This document shows positions 8,661 to 15,875 of a stretch of DNA of 64,000 nucleotides, piece after piece. How positions within the stretch are numbered: position 1 is the stretch's first letter; each line of letters starts with the position of its first letter. Origin of the DNA: CAIYXB01 sp038146805 (GTDB lineage Bacteria > Cyanobacteriota > Vampirovibrionia > LMEP-6097). The stretch covers positions 62,001 to 126,000 of the forward strand of contig JAYQSH010000005.1 in the NCBI GenBank assembly GCA_038146805.1, written 5' to 3'. A program made the position numbers and the translations under genes. Below the pieces are notes generated by a model. That model was not told the origin of the DNA. It did not search any database and was given only the letters and a program-made list of their open reading frames with translations.

Positions 8661-9833
8661 TTAAGCAGCTCCAGCAACTTCGGCTTTCATGCGATCAACT
8701 TCATCAAAACCTATGTTACAACCAAGAAGATAAATGCTATGACTTTTATCTTCTGAATCAAGCTCCCCTGCCTGTTGCAAACTCACTAAAAACTCGCGAC
8801 CAGCTTCTTTTCTCAAAGCTGGAACTTTTGGCATTAATTTAGATTCTATAGCTTGATAAACCCTTCCTCGAGCTGAGCTATTCTCTCTACTGTCTTGAGC
8901 TTCAGGCATGCCAAGGTATTTAACTTTTGTACCAGTCTCTCTAATCAGAGTAGGTGCAGGAAAGTGATAAATACAAATGATATCTAATGGTAAATCGGTA
9001 TTGCTATTAAAGCTCTCACCTTTAAGATCTTGAGTTTTTGCATCAATCGAATAAAGTTCATTTCCTGATCTAACAAGGAAGCTAAATAAGTCTCTATCTC
9101 CATCTTTAACTTTAACTATAGATTCTTGGGATTCGTTAAGTTCTACTTCAAGCTTTAATTCATCTCCACTCTGTTCAATTCTTTCAGCAAGTGAATTTAG
9201 AGAATCATTAACTTGAGACCTAACTTCATCTGTACTAGTCTCAGACATTTTTAGGTAAGGCTTTAGAGATCTTGCCATAAAATCTATTAATCTTGTTAAG
9301 CCAAGTAAATTTTCTTCTTGGCGTGGTTGATCATCTTTCTGAGAGACGTCAAAGTTTTCTGCAGCTTTTCTGTAAGCCCTTCTATTCTTACCAATTTGAC
9401 TTTCAGTATTTTGATCAGGGAAGAATTTTTGCGCTATTGGCACAAAGGATTCAACAATTGGGTTTAAAGCATCTCTAAAAGATCTATATGTTTGTCCTTG
9501 ATTAGGAAGATCAGATTTAGCAACAGTCTCTTCTTTTTCTATTGCAGTGCCAAGATGTGGTTTGCTTGCTTTGGCAAGAAAATCAAAAAGACGAGTCAAG
9601 CTAAATAATTGGCTGAGGTTGTTTTCTTTAATAGCCCAATCTCCAGATTGTCCAACTTGTCCCGTGAACATGCTATTACCAGCAATGCTTCTTGCAACTT
9701 TTCTGTTTTGAGCTAAACGAGTTTCAGAGTTAGCTGAAGGGAGAAACCTTGCACCAGTTTCTGCTAATCTGTTAACTAAGCTTCCAGACTCTCTTTGTAA
9801 TCCTGCTAAATTTGTATCGTTTGATGTTTGCAT
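8661..9833 (-). CDS. Element cargo protein with internal duplication, unknown function
   Basis: Unrecognised 390-residue soluble protein. The N-terminal half contains two related segments: about residues 19-95 (SLVNRLAETGARFLPSANSE ... LTRLFDFLAKASKPHL) and about 122-205 (ALNPIVESFVPIAQKFFPDQ ... LTRLIDFMARSLKPYL), each with a Q-N-R-K/R-A-x-R motif between. The C-terminal half is a mixed alpha/beta domain, with no catalytic motif visible. The minus-strand TATAAT at 9845-9840 ends 6 bases before the ATG, so the mRNA is probably leaderless. It is the only gene besides the recombinase in the element, so it is either cargo or a second element function such as a directionality factor. Confidence 0.8.
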   Translation of the reverse strand: MQTSNDTNLAGLQRESGSLVNRLAETGARFLPSANSETRLAQNRKVARSIAGNSMFTGQVGQSGDWAIKENNLSQLFSLTRLFDFLAKASKPHLGTAIEKEETVAKSDLPNQGQTYRSFRDALNPIVESFVPIAQKFFPDQNTESQIGKNRRAYRKAAENFDVSQKDDQPRQEENLLGLTRLIDFMARSLKPYLKMSETSTDEVRSQVNDSLNSLAERIEQSGDELKLEVELNESQESIVKVKDGDRDLFSFLVRSGNELYSIDAKTQDLKGESFNSNTDLPLDIICIYHFPAPTLIRETGTKVKYLGMPEAQDSRENSSARGRVYQAIESKLMPKVPALRKEAGREFLVSLQQAGELDSEDKSHSIYLLGCNIGFDEVDRMKAEVAGAA

Positions 9834-9984
9834 AGAGATATTATATATTATCTAATGTCGGTTATCTAGTCTTTACTCTTTGCAAATCAAGCCATTCTGT
9901 CTTGATTTGGCTTCGGAAGCCTGGGTCTTCCTCCGCGGTCAACAAATCTCAGCTATTTTAATAAACTTTAGAAGAGCTTGCGCG

Positions 9985-10175
9985 TCAGAGCTAAAGCTCT
10001 TCCTTGCTTCCCTGGAGATATTTTATCGAGCATCCTTGTGTGCTTGCTGGATAAACCGCAGCACACAGGATGCTCTCAAAAAAGTAAAAGAAAAAATACC
10101 ATAGGCTTTGGTTGGAAAATAAGAGATCCTAACGAAGTGAGGCAACCGATTGGGGAATCTGAGAGTAAATGGGGC
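9985..10175. repeat. Right inverted repeat of the tRNA-His element
   Basis: Imperfect inverted copy of the left end, carrying an inverted att-like core ATGGGGC at 10169-10175. Translated on the plus strand it still shows the recombinase-tail residues NEVRQPIGESESKWG, which identifies it as a duplicate of the recombinase 3' end rather than a gene. Confidence 0.75.
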
Positions 10176-10371
10176 GACTTTGCGCGCCACCTTCTTACGC
10201 CTAATTGTCATTTAGAGCATGTTCTCCTTTCGCAGCTAACTCTTCCGTCTAGATGAAAAAGTCATCTCCGCATTTGCTCCGATGACTTTTTCATGACTCC
10301 AGAGTTTACGCTGCTTCAGGTACATGCTCTAGATTTAAAGTAGGTTCGAACGTGGCGCGCAAAGTCGCCCC
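10171..10371. repeat. 200-bp nested palindrome at the element's right end
   Basis: Ends are a perfect 20-bp inverted repeat (10171-10190 with 10352-10371, GGGGCGACTTTGCGCGCCAC). Further in, AGAGCATGT (10214-10222) pairs with ACATGCTCT (10322-10330), and GCAGC-TAA-CTCT pairs imperfectly with AGAGTTTACGCTGC. At the centre is a perfect 14-bp stem (10253-10266 with 10281-10294) and a 14-base loop. No open reading frame of note. A folded recombination or replication site is possible. Confidence 0.85.
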
Positions 10372-10373
10372 AT

Positions 10374-11320
10374 ATTAAAAAATAAGGACTCTCCGCAAGG
10401 AGGGTCCTTTTTTTTTGTGAGTATTTGAGGAATTAAAGCCATTAATGTCATGAGTCCACCGGCTTCGTGGATGCGAGGTCATGCGAAACTTCTTAGCATA
10501 AGCTTTTAAAACTTGTCCCTCGCTACGCATCGTAAAATTGCGAAGCAATTTAGATGCGTGACTCCCATCATCTGCCCCATATTAAAAAATAAGGACTCTC
10601 CGCAAGGAGGGTCCTTATTTTTTTGTGACTATTTGAGGAATTAAAGCCATTATTGTCATGAGTCTACCGGCTTCGTGGATGCGAGGTCATGCGAAACTTC
10701 TTAGCATAAGCTTTTAAAACTTGTCCCTCGCTACGCATCGTAAAATTGCGAAGCAATTTAGATGCGTGACTCCCATCATCTGCCCCATATTAAAAAATAA
10801 GGACTCTCCGCAAGGAGGGTCCTTATTTTTTTTGTGACTATTTGAGGAATTAAAGCCATTATTGTCATGAGTCTTCCGGCTTCGTGGATGCGAGGTCATG
10901 CGAAACTTCTTACCGGCGTGGAAGCATTTTAAACCCTGTAAGCTTCTAAACCTGTCCCTACGCATCGTAAAATTGCGAAGCAATTTAGATGCGTGACTCC
11001 CATCATCTGCCCCATTTTAATAAATAAGGACTCTCCGCAAGGAGGGTCCTTATTTTTTTTGTGACTATTTGAGGAATTTAAGCCATTATTGTCATGAGTC
11101 TACCGGCTTCGTGGATGCGAGGTCATGCGAAACTTCTTAGCATAAGCTTTTAAACCCTGTCCCTCGCTACGCATCGTAAAATTGCGAAGCAATTTAGATG
11201 CGTGACTCCCATCATCTGCCCCATATTAAAAAATAAGGACTCTCCGCAAGGAGGGTCCTTTTTTTTTGTGAGTATTTGAGGAATTAAAGCCATGATGTCA
11301 TGAGTCTACCGGCTTCGTGA
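10374..11320 (+). repeat. Tandem ~208-bp units with tRNA-His 3' fragment and terminator
   Basis: Five terminator copies start at 10384, 10591, 10799, 11026 and 11235 (spacings 207, 208, 227, 209). The last four are each preceded by the same 20-bp tRNA-His 3' end as 6996-7015 (10561-10580, 10769-10788, 10996-11015, 11205-11224). Each full unit also has a hairpin ACGCATC...GATGCGT (first copy 10525-10559) containing ATTGC-GAA-GCAAT. The unit starting 11026 follows a longer, diverged spacer. No coding potential is supported; open frames here are shadows of the repeats. The last unit is cut off near 11320. Confidence 0.9.
10384..10416 (+). terminator. Rho-independent terminator, first of five copies
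   Basis: AAGGACTCTCC-GCAA-GGAGGGTCCTT stem with a GCAA tetraloop and a T run. The other copies are 10591-10624, 10799-10833, 11026-11060 and 11235-11267. It was probably the native terminator of tRNA-His before the insertion. Confidence 0.9.
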
Positions 11321-11383
11321 AAGTTTCAATAAAGAAGTTATTTATAGGTGTATTCACTTGCTGATTTACAGCTAAGATCTTGC

Positions 11384-11683
11384 TTACTCAACAGTAAAAC
11401 CTGCATCCTTAACGAGTTTATGAAGTCTTTTGTCATCAATATTCATATCTTTTTTTAGATATATCGTTAATAAGTTTGTATTCATATCTAGTTCAATTTT
11501 TTTGACTTCTTTTTGTTTTTTAAAAGTTTTCTCTAAAGAGCGCGCACAAAAATCACAGACTATACCCAAAATATTTAATTCAATTTTATTTTCAAAGTGT
11601 CTAATCGAAAGCTTTTGTATCTTTTCGGCAGAGAGAGGCAAAAACAACAAAAAACAAATTAAACAACAAAGGTACTTTTTCAT
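11384..11683 (-). CDS. Exported heavy-metal-associated (HMA) domain protein
   Basis: Small metal-binding protein, predicted in the periplasm. From MKKYLCCLICFLL it has a signal peptide ending near LSAEK, followed by one HMA ferredoxin-like fold. The metal-binding CxxC sits in GIVCDFCARSLEKTF and the fold closes with VKDAGFTVE. The start at 11683 is preferred over a codon six residues earlier because it begins the signal peptide. The upstream beta-barrel gene ends at 11685, so the two form a pair, perhaps for copper or mercury handling. The metal cannot be told from sequence. Confidence 0.8.
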   Translation of the reverse strand: MKKYLCCLICFLLFLPLSAEKIQKLSIRHFENKIELNILGIVCDFCARSLEKTFKKQKEVKKIELDMNTNLLTIYLKKDMNIDDKRLHKLVKDAGFTVE

Positions 11684-11684
11684 A

Positions 11685-12314
11685 TTAAAATTTCCAAACA
11701 AAATTCACAAACACATTATTGCTTTCGCTTAAACTATAACCTAATTCTAACAAATAGTTAGATACAAACAAGCGCACAAAAGGGGTTACAATTAACTCTT
11801 CATCATTAATAGGGTTATGGTCAATTTGCAGCATTAACCATGTATGAAAATCACCAAAATTTGCTATATAAGGAGCTATACCAAGACGATAACGGTTATT
11901 AATTAAACTAAAAAGATCATGTCCCCAATAAAACCGATTAGAGTATGATGCATAAAGCCTTCTTGTTTCCCAATCTAGAGCTAGCCCTGAATATAACAAA
12001 GGTTCAATTTGGGTATCACTATGAATTAGACCCAAACCAGATTTGATATAAAAATTTGTTTGGTAATTTTTTGCGTTTTTTCTAAAAATCAAATTATTTA
12101 CCTGCATGCTATGTGCAAAAAGATTTTTTTGATTTAAATATTCAAAGCGATATCCTAAAGAATATTTTGAACTTACAGAATAATGCAAATGCAAAGAATC
12201 AAAAATATTATTATGGCTTTGCATCAACGTAGTTCCGCCAGCATAAGAAACAGCACTTGCAAAACAAGAACCAGAAGAAAAAAGCAAAGTAATTAAGAGA
12301 AAAATAAATCTCAC
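11685..12314 (-). CDS. Predicted outer-membrane beta-barrel protein
   Basis: 209 residues from a GTG start, with an N-terminal signal peptide (MRFIFLLITLLFSSGSCFA). The mature protein is built of alternating aromatic/polar beta-strands (RLYASYSNRFYWG, YLLELGYSLSES) and ends in NFVWKF. A C-terminal Phe is the usual sorting signal for outer-membrane barrels. TAGTAT ends 9 bases before the GTG, without a Shine-Dalgarno. It is paired with the HMA protein downstream, so a role in metal resistance or uptake is possible. Family not recognised. Confidence 0.6.
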   Translation of the reverse strand: MRFIFLLITLLFSSGSCFASAVSYAGGTTLMQSHNNIFDSLHLHYSVSSKYSLGYRFEYLNQKNLFAHSMQVNNLIFRKNAKNYQTNFYIKSGLGLIHSDTQIEPLLYSGLALDWETRRLYASYSNRFYWGHDLFSLINNRYRLGIAPYIANFGDFHTWLMLQIDHNPINDEELIVTPFVRLFVSNYLLELGYSLSESNNVFVNFVWKF

Positions 12315-12339
12315 TAAGATTCAATACTAGCAGTAAAAT

Positions 12340-12855
12340 TTACAGATTATCAAAATCAAGCAAAATTTCTTTTGCATGTGTACTTGGACTCACTTTTGGA
12401 TATTCCTTAATGATATTACCCTCTGGATCAATCAAAAAAGAAATTCTTTTCACAAAAAAACCATCCGCTCCATAAAGCTTAGCAACTGTTTTTTCTTTAT
12501 CAGACAAAAGTGTAAATGGTAAATGGTATTTTTCCACAAACTTCTTATGACTTTGAACAGAGTCAGGACTTAAACCAAAAACTTTGATATTTCTTTTTTT
12601 AAAACCTTCGAAATTATCTCTAATCGTACAAGCTTCAACAGTACAACCTGGCGTATCATCTTTTGGATAAAAATAAACTAATACATACTGTCCCAAATAG
12701 TTTTTTAACTGATGCTCTGTATTATTTTCATCTAACAAAGTGAAATCAGGAGCTTTTAATAATTTATCTTTTGTATCCATAGCTAATCCTTTTGTTGTAA
12801 AAGAAAACATTATCGCAATTAAACATATAAAAAAAACTTTTGTAAATGTCTTCAT
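12340..12855 (-). CDS. Exported peroxiredoxin, BCP/PrxQ type
   Basis: Thiol peroxidase reducing H2O2 or organic peroxides. From MKTFTKVFF it has a signal peptide of about 25 residues, unusual because most BCP proteins are cytosolic. The thioredoxin-fold core has peroxidatic Cys71 and a second Cys76 in DDTPGCTVEACTIRDN, the CP-x4-CR spacing of PrxQ. It continues with YGADGFFVKRISFLIDPEG. A TATATT ends 6 bases before the ATG. Its gene is divergent from the LOV-LytTR regulator with 94 bases between the two starts, so the regulator may control it. Confidence 0.9.
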   Translation of the reverse strand: MKTFTKVFFICLIAIMFSFTTKGLAMDTKDKLLKAPDFTLLDENNTEHQLKNYLGQYVLVYFYPKDDTPGCTVEACTIRDNFEGFKKRNIKVFGLSPDSVQSHKKFVEKYHLPFTLLSDKEKTVAKLYGADGFFVKRISFLIDPEGNIIKEYPKVSPSTHAKEILLDFDNL

Positions 12856-12934
12856 ATTTAAAATATACCAAAACAAGACTAGCCTACAGACACTAAATAT
12901 TCATATTTACTGCCAAATAAACACAAAAACTCGG

Positions 12935-12940
12935 TATAAT
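12935..12940 (+). promoter_or_regulatory. -10 element of the LOV-LytTR gene
   Basis: Perfect TATAAT ending 9 bases before the ATG at 12950; no good -35 (positions 12912-12917 read GCCAAA) and no Shine-Dalgarno. Transcription from here would start at or within three bases of the start codon, giving a leaderless mRNA. The poor -35 is what one expects of an activator-dependent or autoregulated promoter. Confidence 0.6.
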
Positions 12941-12949
12941 GCATTTAAG

Positions 12950-13705
12950 ATGAATTCAAATAGTGAAAACCTACTTGCGGAACTGCGTATACTTGCTCTA
13001 GAAGCAACAAGTTGTGGAATTAGCATTGCCAATTTTCAAGAAGAAGACAATCCTCTCATCTATGTAAACTCTGCATTTGAAACAATGACCGGATACAGTA
13101 AAGAAGAGGTCTTAGGGAAAAACTGTCGTTTTTTACAAGCAGAAGAATCAGACCAACCTCAGTTAGAAATTTTAAGACACGCTATTAAATCTCAAAAAGA
13201 CTGTAAAGTAATTTTGAGAAATTACCGCAAAGATGGCACCATGTTTTTTAATGAATTGATTTTATCACCAGTAATAGACAGCGCTGGCAAACTAACACAC
13301 TACATTGGCGTACAGAACGATGTCACAGAAAGAGAAATACCCAATATTGAATTGCAAAAAACACGTTCTAATAAAATTGCAGTAAAAGATTACAATGAAG
13401 GTAGTGTACGACTTTTAGACCCGCACGAAATAATTTGTATCAAGCGCGATAACAGAAAAGTTTTAATATGCACTCACGAAAAAGAATTTGCTACATATTT
13501 TACAATTGAAAAATTACAAGCTCGCTTAAAGCAACACGAATTTTTTAAGGCAAGTCAAAGTGTGCTTGTAAACATCAACTATGTTGAGCATATGATTGCT
13601 AACGGTGATGGCACTTATGACATTGTCTTGAAAGGTCAAAAACACTCAGAAATTACAGCATCGCGCTCAGGTGCAAAAGAAATCTTACAAGAACTTCAAG
13701 TTTAA
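12950..13705 (+). CDS. LOV-LytTR blue-light-responsive transcription regulator
   Basis: 251 residues. Residues about 12-130 are a LOV domain with GKNCRFLQ, where Cys59 would form the flavin adduct. The FMN-contacting residues are all present: Asn91 and Asn101 in NYRKDGTMFFNEL, and Gln122 in GVQNDVT. Residues about 148-251 are a LytTR DNA-binding domain (ICIKRDNRKVLICT, then FFKASQSVLVNINYVEHM). So it should be a one-component photoreceptor that binds DNA. The start is set by TATAAT just upstream and by the domain start; the frame stays open 70 codons further upstream but that part overlaps the peroxiredoxin gene. Confidence 0.92.
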   Translation: MNSNSENLLAELRILALEATSCGISIANFQEEDNPLIYVNSAFETMTGYSKEEVLGKNCRFLQAEESDQPQLEILRHAIKSQKDCKVILRNYRKDGTMFFNELILSPVIDSAGKLTHYIGVQNDVTEREIPNIELQKTRSNKIAVKDYNEGSVRLLDPHEIICIKRDNRKVLICTHEKEFATYFTIEKLQARLKQHEFFKASQSVLVNINYVEHMIANGDGTYDIVLKGQKHSEITASRSGAKEILQELQV

Positions 13706-13817
13706 CTAAGCGATCTGAAAAATATTCTTTAAATCTGACAAGTTCGACAAAATTTAAAAAAACTTCGAAATATGACCAATAATATAGGTATAGCATTTTT
13801 TAAAAAAGGAGTTTTTT

Positions 13818-14039
13818 ATGAGAACATTAGATATTTTAGTTGCAGTTTTATTAGTGATAGGAGGTCTCAATTGGGGTTTGATTGCCTTTGCAAATTTTGA
13901 TTTAGTAGCATTTATTTTTGGCATGGGTTTTGGTGAAACATCAAGTTTTAGTAAATTAATTTACGGTCTCGTTGGTGTTTCAGCAATTTATCAAGCTGTC
14001 TTTTTAAAAGATATACAAAGCAGATGGGGAGTCTGCTAA
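13818..14039 (+). CDS. DUF378 family small membrane protein
   Basis: 73 residues with two hydrophobic segments. It carries the family signature LLVIGGLNWGLIAF near residue 15, a Gly-rich FIFGMGFGE turn, and IYGLVGVSAIYQAVF as second helix. Function of the family is unknown. A strong AAAAAAGGAG site 6-7 bases upstream sets the start, and the gene is monocistronic with its own terminator at 14064-14096. Confidence 0.85.
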   Translation: MRTLDILVAVLLVIGGLNWGLIAFANFDLVAFIFGMGFGETSSFSKLIYGLVGVSAIYQAVFLKDIQSRWGVC

Positions 14040-14063
14040 CTCAATAACAATTCAGCCACAAGA

Positions 14064-14096
14064 AAAAAAGTCCATCATCAGATGGACTTTTTTTTT
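14064..14096 (+). terminator. Rho-independent terminator after DUF378 gene
   Basis: AAAAAAAGTCCATC-ATCA-GATGGACTTTTTTTTT: a perfect stem, short loop and T run. Confidence 0.92.
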
Positions 14097-14169
14097 GCTT
14101 AATAAAGCTTATGACCTAGATACAAGGACCTTAAGCTTACATATAATATTGATATAAGAGGCTTATCAA

Positions 14170-14436
14170 GTGCGTAAATTTATTTTGTCATTGTTACTTT
14201 TGCTTTTAACGGTATTTCAATTTTTACCTGCATTTTCATCAGTGGGAGCGAGTCACAAAAAAGCTATTGCATGTGAAGCAAAGATTTTAAAGTATCATAA
14301 ATATTCAGTGATTCTTGATCAAACAAAGGAAAAAACCCCCGAAGATTTTCAAAAAATCTATACTCTAGAAAGAGCACTTGATGTTTTAGAAAAATATACA
14401 AATCGCTTTTGTAGTGAATATCACTCAATTTCATAG
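14170..14436 (+). CDS. Small exported two-cysteine protein (paralog 1)
   Basis: 88 residues from a GTG start, with a Leu-rich signal peptide (MRKFILSLLLLLLTVFQFL). The mature part is a single alpha-helical stretch with a Cys near each end: ACEAKI and EKYTNRFCSEYHSIS. It aligns along its length with the protein at 14999-15244 (NCEAQS ... ENYTNRFCIGFDTLS), with conserved C-E-A, A-L, YTNRFC and final Ser. I do not recognise the family. A disulfide joining the two ends is plausible. The two paralogs are separated only by two copies of a 232-bp repeat. Confidence 0.7.
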   Translation: MRKFILSLLLLLLTVFQFLPAFSSVGASHKKAIACEAKILKYHKYSVILDQTKEKTPEDFQKIYTLERALDVLEKYTNRFCSEYHSIS

Positions 14437-14450
14437 TTTTTTTTTATTTT

Positions 14451-14682
14451 GGGCGTGCTTCCAAACCCGTAATAAGTATCTCGAGTCTTTAGATTTGGGC
14501 ATAAGTAGGGTTTGGTTAGACACGCCTAACAAAAGAATCAAACACCGTCGCTTAGTGAGTTTCACGCAGTGAAACAAGCTAAGCGTAAGGTCGTTTGTGG
14601 GACTGATTTCTGACCCCATTTGCTAGTGATTTTAACATTTCACTGTATTTTAAAATTCAAAATGGGGTTTGGAATCAGTCCC
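14451..14682. repeat. 232-bp composite palindromic repeat, copy 1
   Basis: Made of three hairpins in series: GGGCGTGCTTCCAAACCC with GGGTTTGG...CACGCC; CGCTTAG...GTTTCACGCAGTGAAAC...CTAAGCG; and GGGACTGATTTCTGACCCC with GGGGTTTGGAATCAGTCCC. Full copies also occur at 14688-14919 and 62778-63009. Copies of the first hairpin alone are at 23787-23873 and 46519-46593. No coding capacity, so it is MITE- or REP-like. Confidence 0.9.
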
Positions 14683-14687
14683 TTAAA

Positions 14688-14919
14688 GGGCGTGCTTCCA
14701 AACCCGTAATAAGTATCTCGAGTCTTTAGATTTGGGCATAAGTAGGGTTTGGTTAGACACGCCTAACAAAAGAATCAAACACCGTCGCTTAGTGAGTTTC
14801 ACGCAGTGAAACAAGCTAAGCGTAAGGTCGTTTGTGGGACTGATTTCTGACCCCATTTGCTAGTGATTTTAACATTTCACTGTATTTTAAAATTCAAAAT
14901 GGGGTTTGGAATCAGTCCC
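14688..14919. repeat. 232-bp composite palindromic repeat, copy 2
   Basis: Virtually identical to copy 1 and separated from it by five bases (TTAAA), in the same orientation. Together they fill the 560 bases between the two paralogous exported-protein genes; the rest, about 14920-14998, holds only the leader of the next gene. Confidence 0.9.
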
Positions 14920-14998
14920 TTAATATCTACAAACAAAAAATACATTAACCAAGCTTTAATATTACTTTGTTACTTAGAATTATCAACAAGAGGGATAA

Positions 14999-15244
14999 AT
15001 GAAAAGGTTTCTATTACTAAGTTTATTAATCAATATCATAGCTACTACAAGTAGTTATGCAATGAGTGATCATCAATATTTAAACTGTGAGGCACAGAGC
15101 AAAAAACAACAAAGTTTTGCAATCGCTTTAGACAAAGCTCAAAAACTCGAGCAAAAAAATGAAATCAACAAATATAACAAAGCTTTAAAATCTGTAGAAA
15201 ATTATACCAATAGATTTTGCATTGGCTTTGATACTCTTAGCTAA
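14999..15244 (+). CDS. Small exported two-cysteine protein (paralog 2)
   Basis: 81 residues with a signal peptide (MKRFLLLSLLINIIATTSSYA). The mature chain has Cys in LNCEAQSK and in YTNRFCIGFD, with a charged helical region of about 45 residues between them, like its paralog at 14170-14436. A GAGGG site about 5 bases upstream supports the ATG. No known family recognised; the pair looks like a local duplication that was then invaded by the palindromic repeat. Confidence 0.7.
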   Translation: MKRFLLLSLLINIIATTSSYAMSDHQYLNCEAQSKKQQSFAIALDKAQKLEQKNEINKYNKALKSVENYTNRFCIGFDTLS

Positions 15245-15295
15245 GAACCCTGATTAACAAAACGATAAACTTCATATGCTAAAGGTAGACATCTC

Positions 15296-15856
15296 ATGGC
15301 ACGAACAGTTAAGAACTTAGCTCAAGCAAATAATACAATTACAACAAATCCAAATACAGCTACACAAACAAGTAGTCAGGCAAATATAACTGCAGCACAG
15401 TCGCAAATTCAAGATGCACGTATACATTTAATGAATAGCCAAACAGCAACACAAGCCAGTAATGCTCCAGTCGGTCAAATAAGTGTTGCTGAAATAGAAG
15501 CATTACTTGCAGGAAAAACTTTAACAGAACAAGTTAATGATTTTAGAAGAAACACTTATAAGCTCTACAGAGACCCTGATTTAAGCATAGATGACGTGGA
15601 GCGCAATGGGAAAATTGCAGAACACTTAGATTCAATTTTAGCAAATGATACTTCTTCTTTTGCAAGACGCTCAAGAAGAAACATAAAGCGAACCCAAAGT
15701 TTTTTAGAAAAAAGCGAGAAAAGATCGTCTTCAAGTAAAGAAATCACTGATTTTACTTTTAGTGCATTTACTGCTGAAAAACCAAAGCTAAATCAAAAAC
15801 TTTGGATAAACACGCAAATAACTATGGATGAATATATTTCGAGGTGGAATAAATGA
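15296..15856 (+). CDS. Hypothetical protein with Asn/Thr/Gln-rich N-terminus
   Basis: 186 residues, no signal peptide. The first ~60 residues are low-complexity Asn, Thr, Gln, Ala and Ser (ANNTITTNPNTATQTSSQ). The rest is charged and helical, with a Ser/Arg-rich stretch (RRSRRNIKRTQSFLEKSEKR). This kind of N-terminus recurs in the genes at 8661, 46985, 53298 and 54297. Function unknown. Confidence 0.6.
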   Translation: MARTVKNLAQANNTITTNPNTATQTSSQANITAAQSQIQDARIHLMNSQTATQASNAPVGQISVAEIEALLAGKTLTEQVNDFRRNTYKLYRDPDLSIDDVERNGKIAEHLDSILANDTSSFARRSRRNIKRTQSFLEKSEKRSSSSKEITDFTFSAFTAEKPKLNQKLWINTQITMDEYISRWNK

Positions 15857-15875
15857 ATACAGAATATTTTCATGG

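Larger units (their letters stand above)
7009..10373. mobile_element. Serine-recombinase element inserted at tRNA-His 3' end
   Basis: About 3.36 kb bounded by a 7-bp direct repeat GCCCCAT (7009-7015 and 10367-10373), the left copy being the tRNA acceptor end. Inside are a large serine recombinase (minus strand), one unknown cargo gene (minus strand), an imperfect inverted repeat of about 170-190 bp (left 7009-7200, right 9985-10175), and a 200-bp nested palindrome at the right end. Immediately to the right is a terminator of the type that follows a tRNA, consistent with displaced native flank. Boundaries are inferred from the repeats; the att core has not been shown experimentally. Confidence 0.7.

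Noticed and set aside
9880..10256. Small plus-strand genes at the right end of the tRNA-His element
   Set aside because: The frames lie in the inverted copy of the recombinase 3' end and in the palindrome, without ribosome sites.
10374..11320. Possible CRISPR array
   Set aside because: Units are ~208 bp, nearly identical throughout, and contain tRNA fragments and terminators; there are no unique spacers and no cas genes.
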